Positions 1 to 10,133 of a stretch of 64,000 nucleotides of DNA are shown one piece after another; within the stretch, counting starts at the first letter, position 1, and the number at the start of each line of letters is the position of its first letter. The translations under genes were made by a program, and so were the position numbers. This DNA comes from Ancylomarina sp. DW003 (GTDB taxonomy: Bacteria > Bacteroidota > Bacteroidia > Bacteroidales > Marinifilaceae): NCBI RefSeq assembly GCF_029029505.1, contig NZ_JAKJSD010000021.1, positions 16,276 through 80,275 on the forward strand, in the 5' to 3' direction. The notes under the pieces are model-generated. The model saw only the letters and a program-made list of their open reading frames with translations. It was not told the origin of the DNA and did no database searches.

Positions 1-2
1 TT

Positions 3-3000
3 AAGTTCCTGAAATTTATCAGCAACACACAGTTGACCTTATTCCTCGACGAGGCCTATAACGACTCTGTAAAGATTGATGACCCTGAAGAGCCTAAGTG
101 GAGAACCATATCGAGCTATATCATCAATAATATGGCGAGTTATGCACGCATTTCTATGGTAGCTTCCATTTCTACGACTAAGAATTTGGGAGCAACAGGT
201 GATCGCTTAGGAGCTTTGGCAGTAACCGAGGCTAAAAAGGACTTGATCGTCTATGCGCGCAAGCAATCTGATGCAAGTAATGGGAACTCCTGTTCGCTAT
301 TTATGTTGGTGAATGTTCTTGAGGTGGCTCAACAAGCCAAGCGAATTAAGGGACAAATGGATGAGGCTTTACCTAAGGATGCATCGCGCCATAAGGTGAA
401 GCAGAAGTTGGAGAACTTCATCAAATCGGAGATTAAGAGCAATGTGCCAAGAACTATCGCAGGTAGCTCGGATGCAGCTAAGCGCGAATCTCTTTTCGAA
501 GGATCGCCATTGCATATTTTCCTTTTGGATGAACTCTTGTCTCTGGATAAATTAGATGTACTGGAACTGCCAGATGATTTTAAATATAAAGGGGAAGCTT
601 TCTTCTCTTATTACAAGCAGCACATTGTTACTGAATTGAATCAATTCCGTGTCAATAGAATCTTTAGAACCGAATCGATCAAGCGATTGAAGATGGCAAA
701 GAAGGTTGCGGCTAAGATTATTGAAGAGGAACAATTGACAGATGTGGGATTCCTTTCATCGGAAGGCGCTTACCTGTTTAATATGACCTTGAAAGGTTAC
801 TCATCTTACCAAGATCTAGAGCAATTCACACAGGTCTTGGCTGAGAAAAGAGGGATTGCAGCTATTCCATATAAGAATGGAATTGTACGCTTCTCTTTGG
901 GTGACTATGTTGAAGGAACTGAGGCTAGCTATCGCGTTTACGAAAAAGAGCTGGAAACTATCTTTAGACTCTTTATCAATACATGGATTCGTTTCAACCA
1001 AGGCAAACAAGATGCTGGTGAAAACGAAGCGGTTTTATCTGGCTTATTCCCAGCTAAATTTGATCGCCAATTCATAGAGTCTGTTTTAACAGATTTCGAT
1101 GAGATTCGTGACTTGGATAAGCGATTCAATCAGAGTCTGAAGATTAATGATATTAAGACCATGTACCATGCCTTTCCTAAGGTGTGTGGGGTGAGTATTA
1201 ATTCCATTGGTGATTCTAACAATGCGGTATTCGAATTTTACGAGAATATAGGTGCTTGCACAACATTGGTTGAGTTTTTGAATAGTCAGACTTTTTCTAA
1301 GATTTATGAGAATTTACTGCCTCAGATCTATAAGAATATCCCTGCAATCAAGCATTTGGATATCAATGAAGTTTTGGCTCGATATGGCAAGCCAACCATT
1401 CAGAAGTATGTGCACAGCAAGCTCGAATATCAACCGAATGCTCACCTTTTAGATGGACCGAACGAGAAGTTAATCATGACTGAGATCTTGATTGATATGG
1501 AGCGCATTCTGTTCTCTGACTCTAAGGTGAAAATGCTAGTCTTGAATGCGAATGAGAAAGATCCTTCAGGAGACTTGGCAAAGCTTGAAGGTTATAATGT
1601 GATTCTTCGAAAGTACATTCAGGAGATTCTGCTTCATTTCGATTTACCATTCGAGAAAGAGTTGATTGAACCATCGGTTGAGCAGTTGTTTGAAAAGGCA
1701 TCTGAACGATTGGAAGAAATCTCTGGACAGAAACTAAGCCTTGTAAATAACAGCTTGCTTGTTCAGGAATTGTTGCAAGAATTTGCCAGCGAAAAGGAAT
1801 TTGCAGAGCATTCGCATAAGAATCAAATGTCAGGTCATTTACTTTCAGCTCTGTCTGATTTAGCTAAAGATAAAACGGTTTCTGAGAAATTGTTACAGAT
1901 CTATCTGGTGAAGAATGATGTGGCTTTAGTGAAGAATATCACGGATTCTGTGAATCGTTTGTTCTCTGGTCTTGAGACTCATGATGAGCCTGATACCAGA
2001 TTGTATTCAGAAAGTTTAATTGCTTCTGAGGTGAAAACACAATTGGAGCAAAGCTTACGACGTTCATCTTATAAGCTGGTAGAAGAAAATATTCTTGCAG
2101 AAGCACGAAACGTTTCTTTATTCTTGACAAGTGCTTTAAATAGTAGTCGAAATACGCAGTTCTATAACCGTTTCAATCACATCCTGATTAAGTTGTTGAG
2201 CATGGATTACCTTCGCCAAAATTCTATGCTGAATGAGATGATTCAGCATGGCTTTACGCTTTATCAAGATTTTGATATGGAGAACAAGATTCTTGATACC
2301 CATGAGGGTGGTAAGCTATCTTGGATTAACGATGTGATGACTAAGTGTGGTGTGATTGCGGCCGAACAGCCTGTGCAAACCCATACACGAATGAATACTG
2401 ACGCTAAGAAGCGAGAGTACCCATTCCACAAGATTGACCGATCAGATCATGAAGTCTTGAATGCTGAATTGGTAGGTGATCAATCGCCTCGAAATTTCAT
2501 CAAGAATATGTCTACGCGACCATCTTCTGATTTCTTCGCAACAAGAATGTCGAAGTTCATAGAGAATATGGATGCTGACGATTACCGTTGTCGTATTGTT
2601 AAAGGAGGTTTGGTAAACGAGTTGTATGTTTTTCAAAAGTCCTATATGAAATACTTAGCTGACAATTACCGATTGATTCAACCCAAGGCGGTGAGTTTAA
2701 AGGAAGCTAAGAATTTTGTTCCGGATATCGTTCTTTTCTTAGGTGCACCAGAGAAGGTTATTTCCTACCCACAAATTGGCTTTTTCGATTTGAATGGACC
2801 TAAGGGGAAAATCAAGACCATCGTGACTCCATTGAAGAAATCTGTCGATTACTTTGGTGATGTGAAGAAACCTCGACTGACTATGTTGAACGAGAAGGTG
2901 AAGGAAATGGGAGGCGCTCCTGTTCATGGCTCTTTCTTTGTGATTGAAGGTGACGATGGAAGTATCTTCGGATTGTTGATTAGTGGTGACTCTGGAGTAG

Positions 3001-4607
3001 GGAAGTCGGAGATGTTAGCAGCCATGATGTTAAAGTGGTTGAAGAAAGACTTACCGGGTATCCGTTCTATCAAACTGGTTGCTGGTGATATGCTTCATCT
3101 GTTCCCTGATACTGAAGGAAATCTATACGGTGTTGGAACCGAGCTGGGTGACTTCTCTCGTGTGACAGATTTTGACCCTGAATACATCAAACAATATCGT
3201 CCTCTGTTCGAATCGAGTGCTGATTCTAATGTGGAAGACTTGAATTCACGTTCAACTATTTCAGGTTTCTGCGATATCAGTATGCCTTATAAGGTTGATA
3301 TTGTGTTGACGGCTCATAATTATTCGAAGAACGAAGCGGGAATCACAAAGTATTCCAATGCGGAGAATTTTATGCTTTATCGCGATGCTCATGGGGAAAG
3401 AAAAGAGAAGGCAACTTCTCAGGATAACCCGCATTTCCAACGAACATTATTGCGCTACACAGCCGATAAGAATATTGTTGATGTTTTGGATCAGCACGGG
3501 AATTATTTGGATGATGTTCTGAACTGGGAAAAGGATGCTAAGAATGGAAAATGGTATTTATGTTCTTCTTACAAGTTGATTGAGAAAATTGACATTGAAG
3601 AAGTCGTGAATAAGATTTTCATGGCAAAGCAATTCAAGCGAGATGGTAGAGAGTTAAGCGTTGAAAACATTCGATTCGATATTATTAAGAACCGATTTAT
3701 TGTTGAAGCTTCTCAGGACGAAGAGAGTGTGGAATTTGTTTTAGATCGTGCTTTCTTCAGTAGTATTTTCAACTCCTTAGCCAGTACACCAGGAGGAAAT
3801 CCATTTATTCATGAAGATGAAGAATTGGAAATTCGTAAGCATCTGATTGATGTCTTAAAAGGTGGAAAGACTGGAAAAGGTAAAGGAAAGAGCATTCAAT
3901 GTGGTATCCTTTCAACTGACCTTGGTAAATCAGGAAAGGAGATAAGTGGACCGCAAAAAGCTGCTCAGGATGTTCGAAGATTGATTCAGGAAGTTCGAAA
4001 TACAAATCCGGAAATTCATAGAACTAAGGATTGGGTTAAGAAGGATATCGACCAGAAGTACGGTTGGTTATTCTTACACCATAAAAAGAGCTTGGAGATA
4101 GAGCGATACAATTTCTTCTTGTACCAAATGGAGCAAATGAGAAAGGCACGTTTTACTCGACTTGATAATTCTAAGAAAGCTGTTGATCTATCTGTGTTGG
4201 ATGGTTACGAGCCTCTTCCTAAGACTCATGTGTTTAGTCCTTTATTGGTAACACCAAACCTTAATATTGAGCTGAATAGTTTTACTGAAACTTACGAGCA
4301 GTTAATGTGGTTGCCAAACAATCAGGAGTTTGCAGATGAATTCTACGCCGATTGCGATCAGCTTTATGTTGCTGAGGGTTATAGCGAGGAAACCATTATC
4401 AATAATATGATTGTTCAGCTTCTGTTGAAGAATGGTTACATAGCTGTTGAGGATCTTTCGAGAGGTAAGATTACCGAGAAAGCTAATCGTGAGACTATTG
4501 CTGCCGCTAAGTTTGCTGCTGTTCGAAAGTTTAAAGAACAGAAGGAAACAAAATTTGCAAAAGCGAAAGAAGTAAAAACTTCAGCGAAAAAGCAGAATAA
4601 GTCTTAA
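3..4607 (+). CDS. Very large protein with HPr-kinase/PEPCK-like P-loop (5' end outside window)
   Basis: The reading frame is open from the first bases of the window, so the true start lies upstream; the ATG-less TTG at 33 is not a convincing start. About 1534 residues are visible. Counting from 33, residues 985-993 read GDSGVGKSE, the P-loop form (GxSGxGKSE) typical of HPr kinase/phosphorylase and related to ATP-dependent PEP carboxykinase. It is followed by an acidic/aromatic stretch (AGDMLHLFPD, then EGNLYGVGTELGDF) that could form the rest of the nucleotide site. The first ~950 residues are helical-looking and match no family I can name. The C-terminus is a Lys-rich tail (EQKETKFAKAKEVKTSAKKQ). 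No signal peptide or membrane segment is visible in this part, so it is probably cytoplasmic. A strong hairpin terminator follows at once, so this gene ends its transcription unit. Kinase, carboxykinase or regulatory ATPase cannot be told apart from sequence alone. Confidence 0.8.
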   Translation, partial: KFLKFISNTQLTLFLDEAYNDSVKIDDPEEPKWRTISSYIINNMASYARISMVASISTTKNLGATGDRLGALAVTEAKKDLIVYARKQSDASNGNSCSLFMLVNVLEVAQQAKRIKGQMDEALPKDASRHKVKQKLENFIKSEIKSNVPRTIAGSSDAAKRESLFEGSPLHIFLLDELLSLDKLDVLELPDDFKYKGEAFFSYYKQHIVTELNQFRVNRIFRTESIKRLKMAKKVAAKIIEEEQLTDVGFLSSEGAYLFNMTLKGYSSYQDLEQFTQVLAEKRGIAAIPYKNGIVRFSLGDYVEGTEASYRVYEKELETIFRLFINTWIRFNQGKQDAGENEAVLSGLFPAKFDRQFIESVLTDFDEIRDLDKRFNQSLKINDIKTMYHAFPKVCGVSINSIGDSNNAVFEFYENIGACTTLVEFLNSQTFSKIYENLLPQIYKNIPAIKHLDINEVLARYGKPTIQKYVHSKLEYQPNAHLLDGPNEKLIMTEILIDMERILFSDSKVKMLVLNANEKDPSGDLAKLEGYNVILRKYIQEILLHFDLPFEKELIEPSVEQLFEKASERLEEISGQKLSLVNNSLLVQELLQEFASEKEFAEHSHKNQMSGHLLSALSDLAKDKTVSEKLLQIYLVKNDVALVKNITDSVNRLFSGLETHDEPDTRLYSESLIASEVKTQLEQSLRRSSYKLVEENILAEARNVSLFLTSALNSSRNTQFYNRFNHILIKLLSMDYLRQNSMLNEMIQHGFTLYQDFDMENKILDTHEGGKLSWINDVMTKCGVIAAEQPVQTHTRMNTDAKKREYPFHKIDRSDHEVLNAELVGDQSPRNFIKNMSTRPSSDFFATRMSKFIENMDADDYRCRIVKGGLVNELYVFQKSYMKYLADNYRLIQPKAVSLKEAKNFVPDIVLFLGAPEKVISYPQIGFFDLNGPKGKIKTIVTPLKKSVDYFGDVKKPRLTMLNEKVKEMGGAPVHGSFFVIEGDDGSIFGLLISGDSGVGKSEMLAAMMLKWLKKDLPGIRSIKLVAGDMLHLFPDTEGNLYGVGTELGDFSRVTDFDPEYIKQYRPLFESSADSNVEDLNSRSTISGFCDISMPYKVDIVLTAHNYSKNEAGITKYSNAENFMLYRDAHGERKEKATSQDNPHFQRTLLRYTADKNIVDVLDQHGNYLDDVLNWEKDAKNGKWYLCSSYKLIEKIDIEEVVNKIFMAKQFKRDGRELSVENIRFDIIKNRFIVEASQDEESVEFVLDRAFFSSIFNSLASTPGGNPFIHEDEELEIRKHLIDVLKGGKTGKGKGKSIQCGILSTDLGKSGKEISGPQKAAQDVRRLIQEVRNTNPEIHRTKDWVKKDIDQKYGWLFLHHKKSLEIERYNFFLYQMEQMRKARFTRLDNSKKAVDLSVLDGYEPLPKTHVFSPLLVTPNLNIELNSFTETYEQLMWLPNNQEFADEFYADCDQLYVAEGYSEETIINNMIVQLLLKNGYIAVEDLSRGKITEKANRETIAAAKFAAVRKFKEQKETKFAKAKEVKTSAKKQNKS

Positions 4608-4629
4608 TCGTAAATTTTGCAAATAGATT

Positions 4630-4661
4630 ATAAGGGCTATCTTTCTAGGTAGCCCTTATTT
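4630..4661 (+). terminator. Intrinsic terminator after the large P-loop gene
   Basis: A 12-bp stem (4630-4641 with 4648-4659, one G-T pair) carries the core AAGGGCTA/TAGCCCTT around a 6-nt loop. It starts 22 bp after the stop codon and runs into TTATTTATT. Confidence 0.8.
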
Positions 4662-4760
4662 ATTAGTATTTAACTGCATGTATCTGAGATTTGAAACTCA
4701 CCAAAATCTTACATATTTAAAAAGTTAGAAAGAATCTAAATGAAAAAATGTTTTTTTTTA

Positions 4761-4790
4761 GTCACCCTTTTATAAATTAAAACGAGTTAT
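4761..4790 (+). promoter_or_regulatory. Putative ECF-sigma promoter before sigma gene 1
   Basis: GTCACCC (4761-4767), 16 nt, then GAGTTAT (4784-4790). The same two-part pattern occurs before both fecR genes and before dsbD in this window, which is the evidence for it. If real, sigma factor 1 would be autoregulated, with a leader of about 70 nt. Confidence 0.45.
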
Positions 4791-4868
4791 TTATTGATGT
4801 GTTTGCACTTCGATGCCTGTTTTTTGAGATAGGTAAAAAATAATAAGAAAAATGAAAGCCTTTTTTTA

Positions 4869-5402
4869 TTGAAAAAGCTATTGCTAGATAAAACCATTTT
4901 AGAAGAACTCTTTAAGGAAAACTATAAGGGTTTGTATTATCATGCTTTGAGTTTTATTAAGGATGAAAATGCATCTAAAGATATAGTTAATGATGTATTT
5001 GAATATTTTTGGATCAATCGAAAAGATATTGATATTTCCTATTCAGCCAAATCATTCCTTTATAGTATGGTTCGAAATAAAGCCATCAATTATTTGAGGC
5101 ACGAAGAAGTTAAACGCAAGCATATAAATTTTCAGCTTTCAAATGCAAATCTGGAATTGGAGGAATATGAAAATAACGAGTCATTAATTGATAAAATAAA
5201 GGTATCAATTGGAAACTTACCTCCTCAGGGAAGAGTTGTATTCGACATGTGCTTTATTCAGAACTACTCCTATAGGGAAATAGCTGAAGAGCTTAATATT
5301 TCGATCAACACTGTTAAAACTCATATTTCTAAATCAATGAAAAAACTACGTGAGCAATTTTCCGAAGAAATTCTCCTATTCTATCTTTTTTTGAAAAAAT
5401 AA
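4869..5402 (+). CDS. ECF sigma-70 factor, FecI-like (module 1)
   Basis: This 177-residue protein has the two-domain layout of ECF sigma factors. Region 2 is near residues 8-75 (KENYKGLYYHALSFIKDE, then DVFEYFWIN and the SAKSFLYSMVRNKAINYLR segment). Region 4 is near 115-170, with the helix-turn-helix REIAEELNISINTVKTHISK. It should direct RNA polymerase to a small set of promoters and be held inactive by the FecR protein encoded next. The start is TTG; an ATG 17 bp upstream is in another frame and stops after six codons, and the in-frame upstream region reaches a stop at 4830 without an ATG. It is 63 bp from fecR and followed by susC/susD, the usual Bacteroidota order in which SusC signals through FecR. 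Family assignment is firm; target genes are inferred. Confidence 0.93.
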   Translation: MKKLLLDKTILEELFKENYKGLYYHALSFIKDENASKDIVNDVFEYFWINRKDIDISYSAKSFLYSMVRNKAINYLRHEEVKRKHINFQLSNANLELEEYENNESLIDKIKVSIGNLPPQGRVVFDMCFIQNYSYREIAEELNISINTVKTHISKSMKKLREQFSEEILLFYLFLKK

Positions 5403-5412
5403 TTAAAAAAGA

Positions 5413-5442
5413 GTCACCCATTTCATTTTTAACTTGTGTTAT
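5413..5442 (+). promoter_or_regulatory. Putative ECF-sigma promoter before fecR 1
   Basis: GTCACCC (5413-5419), 16 nt, GTGTTAT (5436-5442). The second element ends 23 nt before the fecR ATG at 5466. Exactly the same 23-nt distance is seen before fecR 2, which supports both the motif and the chosen start codons. Confidence 0.5.
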
Positions 5443-5465
5443 ACTCAGACACAAGACAAATAGAA

Positions 5466-6656
5466 ATGAAAAAAAACAAGTACGAACGCATCCAAGAAGT
5501 CCTTTCAGTGTTGGGTAAGCCTCAGCAGTACAGTGCAGATTTCTTTATCAAACATGCTGATGATAAGGAAATGATGGATTTGTATGAAGAAATGAGAAAG
5601 TATAAGGAAGCTGGTCTTTCCTTAAATGCGTTTTCTGATCCTGATGTGAATTTGCAATGGAATAAACTGAATAGAAAAATACAGACTGGAAGAAATACTT
5701 GGACGGTATTTACAGCAATTGCAGCAAGTGTTGTTATTCTTTTCACAATCGGTATTCTGTTAACGACTGATTGGTCTGCTGACCAGACTTCACAAATGTC
5801 ACAGAATAAACTAGAGATTATTCCAGGTGATAGTCGTGCTGTATTAATAACATCTGATGGACAAGAGAGTTTTCTAGACACAAATAATTCTGTCTCTATT
5901 CAAGAAAAATTGGGTGTTAATATTGTATCACTCGATAGAAATACGATTTCCTACCAAGCTGGTGTGGGTGAAGATACTTTACTAGTAAAGGATGCCTACA
6001 ATACTATTAAGATACCTCGTGCAGGTGAGTATCGATTAGTTCTTGCTGATGGTACTAAGGTGCGATTGAATTCGGAAACAGAATTGAAATACCCTTTAAA
6101 ATTTGCGGGAAAGCAAAGAGAGGTTGAATTGATTGCTGGTGAGGCCTATTTTGATGTTGTGAGTAATCCTGAGAAACCTTTTGTTGTGAGATCAAAAAAT
6201 GTAGATACCAGAGTTTTAGGAACGCAATTTAATGTGTCGGCATATCCTGAGGAAGATTTAAATATCACTTTGGTTGAGGGAAAAGTGAGTTTAAATAACA
6301 ATCTGTCCAAACAAGAACATGTGCTTGTTCCAGGTGAGAATGCAAAACTTAAGGATAATGATACCCAAATTTCTATTGTAAAGGTTGATGTGAAAAAGTA
6401 TGTATCCTGGATTGATGGCTATTTTTATTTTGAGAAAGAGCGCCTTGAGGATATCTTGGTAAAGTTAGAACGTTGGTATGACTTTAAGGTATTTTATCAA
6501 AATCCTAAAGTAAAAGATTATGAGTTTAGAATGCGGGCTGATCGAAATCTTCCTTTTAATGTCGTTTTGGATCGTCTGGAAATGACCGGTAGAATCAAGA
6601 TTGAGATAAATGGTAGAGCTTTATTGGTTTCAGATGTACAACGATTAGAAAAATAA
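5466..6656 (+). CDS. FecR family anti-sigma factor (module 1)
   Basis: The 396-residue inner-membrane regulator has a cytoplasmic N-terminal part (1-79), one transmembrane segment (about 80-100, VFTAIAASVVILFTIGILL), a periplasmic FecR domain with GEYRLVLADGTKVRLNSET, GEAYFDVVSNPEKPFVVRS and DTRVLGTQFNVSAYP, and a C-terminal DUF4974-like domain (YFEKERLEDILVKLERWYDF). In this family the N-terminus binds the FecI-type sigma factor and the periplasmic part senses the N-terminal signalling domain of the partner SusC. ATG 5466 is preferred over an in-frame GTG at 5436, which lies inside the putative promoter. It sits between its sigma gene and susC. The assignment is secure; the signal is unknown. 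Confidence 0.93.
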   Translation: MKKNKYERIQEVLSVLGKPQQYSADFFIKHADDKEMMDLYEEMRKYKEAGLSLNAFSDPDVNLQWNKLNRKIQTGRNTWTVFTAIAASVVILFTIGILLTTDWSADQTSQMSQNKLEIIPGDSRAVLITSDGQESFLDTNNSVSIQEKLGVNIVSLDRNTISYQAGVGEDTLLVKDAYNTIKIPRAGEYRLVLADGTKVRLNSETELKYPLKFAGKQREVELIAGEAYFDVVSNPEKPFVVRSKNVDTRVLGTQFNVSAYPEEDLNITLVEGKVSLNNNLSKQEHVLVPGENAKLKDNDTQISIVKVDVKKYVSWIDGYFYFEKERLEDILVKLERWYDFKVFYQNPKVKDYEFRMRADRNLPFNVVLDRLEMTGRIKIEINGRALLVSDVQRLEK

Positions 6657-6670
6657 CCCCATATGTAAAT

Positions 6671-6755
6671 AAAAAAAGGGATAGTTGGTGCTATCCCTCA
6701 AATAACCGCTCATCATTGGTGTGATGAGTAATTGTTTAATCTTCATTACAAATTT
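6671..6755 (+). promoter_or_regulatory. Structured leader between fecR 1 and susC 1
   Basis: It contains two hairpins: AGGGATAG/CTATCCCT (6677-6684, 6691-6698) and CTCATCA/TGATGAG (6709-6715, 6722-6728). Then come TAATTGTTT and CATTACAAATTTATG, which also occur before susC 2. The hairpin lacks a T-run, so processing, attenuation or mRNA stabilisation of the abundant susC transcript is more likely than full termination. The role is inferred. Confidence 0.5.
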
Positions 6756-9700
6756 ATGAAAAAAAATCTAACCTACCTTCTCCTATTTAGGGATAAGGAG
6801 AAAACCCGACAGTGGCTTATGAGACTAACTGTGTTGAAAATGATTTTAATGATGAGTTTGCTCACGACTTATGGACGGGTGAATTCTCAGAAAATTATTT
6901 CGAGTTTAAGACTGGAGAACGTTTCACTCTCCGAAGCGCTTGAGAAAGTTGAAGAATTATCTGATTATGATTTCATCTTTTCTTATGATGATGTCGAAGG
7001 TTATCTAGTTTCTGCTAACATGCAATCTGTAACATTGGAAGAGTGCTTGGATAATATACTAGAAGAATTGCCTTTTGCTTTTGATACAGAGGATGATTTT
7101 GTTGTTGTCAGTTACAACAAATTTGAGTCAGTTATTAGCGAACAAGAAAAACAGATTACTATAAAGGGAAAAGTTACCGATAAGAATGGAGATGGTCTTC
7201 CAGGAGTTTCGGTTGTTATTAAGGATTCAAATGTAGGTGTTGCAACCGATATGGATGGTAACTATGTCATATCAACATTGAAAGAGTCATTTGTGCTAAC
7301 TTTCTCTTTCGTTGGGATGGTATCCAAAGAGATTACTTATACAGGACAACAAGCCATTAATGTCGTATTATTAGATAATGAGGCTAGTCTTAATGAAGTT
7401 GTTGTAACGGGTATGTTTAAGAGAAAGGCTGAGAGTTTTACTGGTTCAGCTGTTACAATGAAAGCCGATGATTTAAAGAGAGCAGGTAACGGAAATATTT
7501 TTGAGAGTTTAAAGAACCTGGACCCATCTTTAAATTTAATACCTAACTTAGATATGGGTAGTGATCCTAATGCCCTTCCAGAAATGGAAATTCGCGGTAC
7601 TACAACATTTCCTTCTGGAGGATTAGATACTGACCTTAAAAGTAATTTTATGGGAAATCCTAATGCCCCATTATTTATTTTGGATGGTTTTAGGGTTGAT
7701 GTGTCTACAGTATTTGATTTAGATATTGATAGAATTCAGTCCGTTACTATTCTGAAGGATGCTGCCGCAAAAGCTATTTATGGTTCCAGAGCTGCAAATG
7801 GTGTTATTGTACTGGAAACTAAGCGACCTTTAATTGGTAATACAAGAGTGTATCTTACATCTTCTCTTAATATTACTTCTCCTGATTTAACTTCTTATGA
7901 TTTAGCGAATGCAGCTCAAAAGATGGCTATTGAAGAAAATGCAAAAATATGGGAAGGTGATAGAATTGGAGATTTTAAATATAAAGAACCTGAATATCTT
8001 TTACGTAAGAGATTGTTAAGTGAAGGGGTAGATACTGACTGGATTAATAAGCCGCTAAGAACAGGTATTGGGCATAAGCAAAGCATTGGAGTTGAAATTG
8101 GCGAACAAAAAATGACAATGCTTCTTAATTTTGCTTACAACAAGGAAGCCGGTGTTATGCGTAATTCGGAAAGGGAAAACTTAAGTGGATCTATAAATTT
8201 ACGATATAGGCATAAGGACCTTATTTTTAGAAATATATTGTCTATAACTGATAATAAAGGAACTGATAGTAATTATGGAGATTTTTCAACATATGCTTTA
8301 GCTAATCCGTATTTTCCAACTCATACTAAAGATGGTGAGATTTTTGAAGCAAAAGGTTTCTCTAATCCTCTTGGAAATATTGATTTAAATACTGTTTCGG
8401 AAAATAAATACCTGAATATTACTAATAATTTTTACGCAGAGTGGAAAATAACACCCGAACTTAAATTAACTAGTAACCTAGGCTTGTCAATCAAAAATAC
8501 CGAATCTCATTATTTTTTCCCTGCAGCTCATACTATGTTTGACGAATATGAGGAAGAGGATGAGATAAGGAAAGGTAGTTATAATATGAATACTGGAAAG
8601 CAAAAAATATTTAGTTCTTCAGTAGGTTTCGAATTTAATAAGACAATAGATAAGCACTATATATCTGCTAATTTTAGTCTTAGGTCTAGTGATGAAACGT
8701 ATAATGAGGTAGTAAATTACACTGAAGGTTTTCCTAATGATAAAATGAGTGATATTACATTTGCCTTACAATATGCTGATAATAAGACGCCATTGGGTAT
8801 GGAAGGAAAAGTTCGTGATATAGGTATTGTTGGTCTTATGGCTTATACTTATGATGATCGATTTTTAACCGATGTAACAGTAAGACGTAATGGTAGTTCT
8901 CAATTTGGTAAGAAAAATCGTTGGGGAACCTTTTATAGTCTTGGTTTAGGATGGAACCTGCATAATGAAAAGTTTATGCAAGAAATTAATTTTATTAAAA
9001 AAGCAAAATTAAGAGGATCATACGGAAGTACAGGATCTCAGGTGTTTTCTCCCTATGAATCTATTCCTACCTACAGTTATAATACCAGAAATCATTATAC
9101 CGGAAATTACGGAGCATATATTATGTCTCTTGCAAATGAAGAAATACAGTGGCAAGAGAAAATAGAATATAATTTAGGTTTTGACTTAGTTATTGGTAGA
9201 TTAAGTTTAATATCAAATTATTATACTTCCCTAACAGATAATCTTATTACTGACTTAAGTATCGCTCCTTCTCTTGGTTTTACCATGATGAAAGAAAATG
9301 TTGGAAAAATAAGAAATGAAGGATGGGAAATTACAGCTAATTATCAGTTGCTAAAAAAGAAAAATGCTTATCTAAATATTAATGCTTCAGTATCTCATAA
9401 CGAAAATACAATTGAAGAACTATCCGATGCAATGAAGAAATTCAACGATATGCAGGATGAAGCTGCTTCTAAAAGAGATAATAATAAAGTTTTTAAGAGA
9501 TATATCGAAGGAGCTAGTTTAAATACTATTTATGCCGTTAAAAGTTTCGGAATTGACCCAGAGAGTGGTAATGAAGTTTTTCAAAAAGCTGATGGTACAC
9601 GAACAATAGTATGGGATGCTGATGATCAAATTGCTGCTGGTAATACAATGCCAAAATTTCTTGGTAATGTTGGATTAAACGGCGAATTCAATGGAATTGG

Positions 9701-10130
9701 TGCTAGTGTACTTTGTACTTTCAGAGTAGGAGGTCAAATTTATAATAAAACACTAGTAGATAAAGTTGAAAATGTGGATTTACACCAAAATGTAGATGTC
9801 AGGGTTTTTGATGGTAGATGGACTGAACCTGGAGATCATGTTAAATATAAAAGATTGAGTCAATTTTATGATAGTGAAGCAGGAGAGTGGAAGTCTTATA
9901 ATACAAGACCTACTACACGTTTCGTTCAAGATTTGGATGAATTCAATATTGGTAGTGTTAGTATGTACTATGATTTTAAGAAAGATTGGATAAAACCATT
10001 CGGTTTAGAAAAATTAAAGATATCTGTAAATGCTAATAATATTGCAACTTTTAGCAGTGTTAAAGTTGAGAGAGGAACTCAATATCCATTTGCAAGAAGA
10101 TATTCATTTACCTTACGTGCAACATTTTAA
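6756..10130 (+). CDS. SusC/RagA-family TonB-dependent transporter with STN signalling domain (module 1)
   Basis: This is an outer-membrane barrel of 1124 residues. After a long N-terminal export segment (hydrophobic MRLTVLKMILMMSLLTTYG) it has an STN domain (about 45-105, LRLENVSLSEALEKVEELS), a carboxypeptidase-regulatory-like domain (about 130-215, GKVTDKNGDGLPGVSVVIKD), the SusC signature EVVVTGMFKRK, a plug (about 220-330, ending AAAKAIYGSRAANGVIVLET) and a barrel ending in Phe. The STN domain marks it as a transducer that talks to FecR. An in-frame TTG lies 24 bp upstream; ATG 6756 is preferred. susD follows after 3 bp. SusCD pairs import glycans, peptides or other large ligands; no glycosidase lies nearby, so the ligand here is unlikely to be a typical polysaccharide, and is unknown. 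Confidence 0.95.
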   Translation: MKKNLTYLLLFRDKEKTRQWLMRLTVLKMILMMSLLTTYGRVNSQKIISSLRLENVSLSEALEKVEELSDYDFIFSYDDVEGYLVSANMQSVTLEECLDNILEELPFAFDTEDDFVVVSYNKFESVISEQEKQITIKGKVTDKNGDGLPGVSVVIKDSNVGVATDMDGNYVISTLKESFVLTFSFVGMVSKEITYTGQQAINVVLLDNEASLNEVVVTGMFKRKAESFTGSAVTMKADDLKRAGNGNIFESLKNLDPSLNLIPNLDMGSDPNALPEMEIRGTTTFPSGGLDTDLKSNFMGNPNAPLFILDGFRVDVSTVFDLDIDRIQSVTILKDAAAKAIYGSRAANGVIVLETKRPLIGNTRVYLTSSLNITSPDLTSYDLANAAQKMAIEENAKIWEGDRIGDFKYKEPEYLLRKRLLSEGVDTDWINKPLRTGIGHKQSIGVEIGEQKMTMLLNFAYNKEAGVMRNSERENLSGSINLRYRHKDLIFRNILSITDNKGTDSNYGDFSTYALANPYFPTHTKDGEIFEAKGFSNPLGNIDLNTVSENKYLNITNNFYAEWKITPELKLTSNLGLSIKNTESHYFFPAAHTMFDEYEEEDEIRKGSYNMNTGKQKIFSSSVGFEFNKTIDKHYISANFSLRSSDETYNEVVNYTEGFPNDKMSDITFALQYADNKTPLGMEGKVRDIGIVGLMAYTYDDRFLTDVTVRRNGSSQFGKKNRWGTFYSLGLGWNLHNEKFMQEINFIKKAKLRGSYGSTGSQVFSPYESIPTYSYNTRNHYTGNYGAYIMSLANEEIQWQEKIEYNLGFDLVIGRLSLISNYYTSLTDNLITDLSIAPSLGFTMMKENVGKIRNEGWEITANYQLLKKKNAYLNINASVSHNENTIEELSDAMKKFNDMQDEAASKRDNNKVFKRYIEGASLNTIYAVKSFGIDPESGNEVFQKADGTRTIVWDADDQIAAGNTMPKFLGNVGLNGEFNGIGASVLCTFRVGGQIYNKTLVDKVENVDLHQNVDVRVFDGRWTEPGDHVKYKRLSQFYDSEAGEWKSYNTRPTTRFVQDLDEFNIGSVSMYYDFKKDWIKPFGLEKLKISVNANNIATFSSVKVERGTQYPFARRYSFTLRATF

Positions 10131-10133
10131 AAA

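Noticed and set aside
4852..4872. ATG start for sigma factor 1 at 4852
   Set aside because: It is in a different frame and stops after six codons; TTG 4869 is the only useful start in the sigma frame.
5436..5465. GTG start for fecR 1
   Set aside because: It overlaps the putative -10 element; ATG 5466 gives the expected N-terminus and the same promoter spacing as fecR 2.
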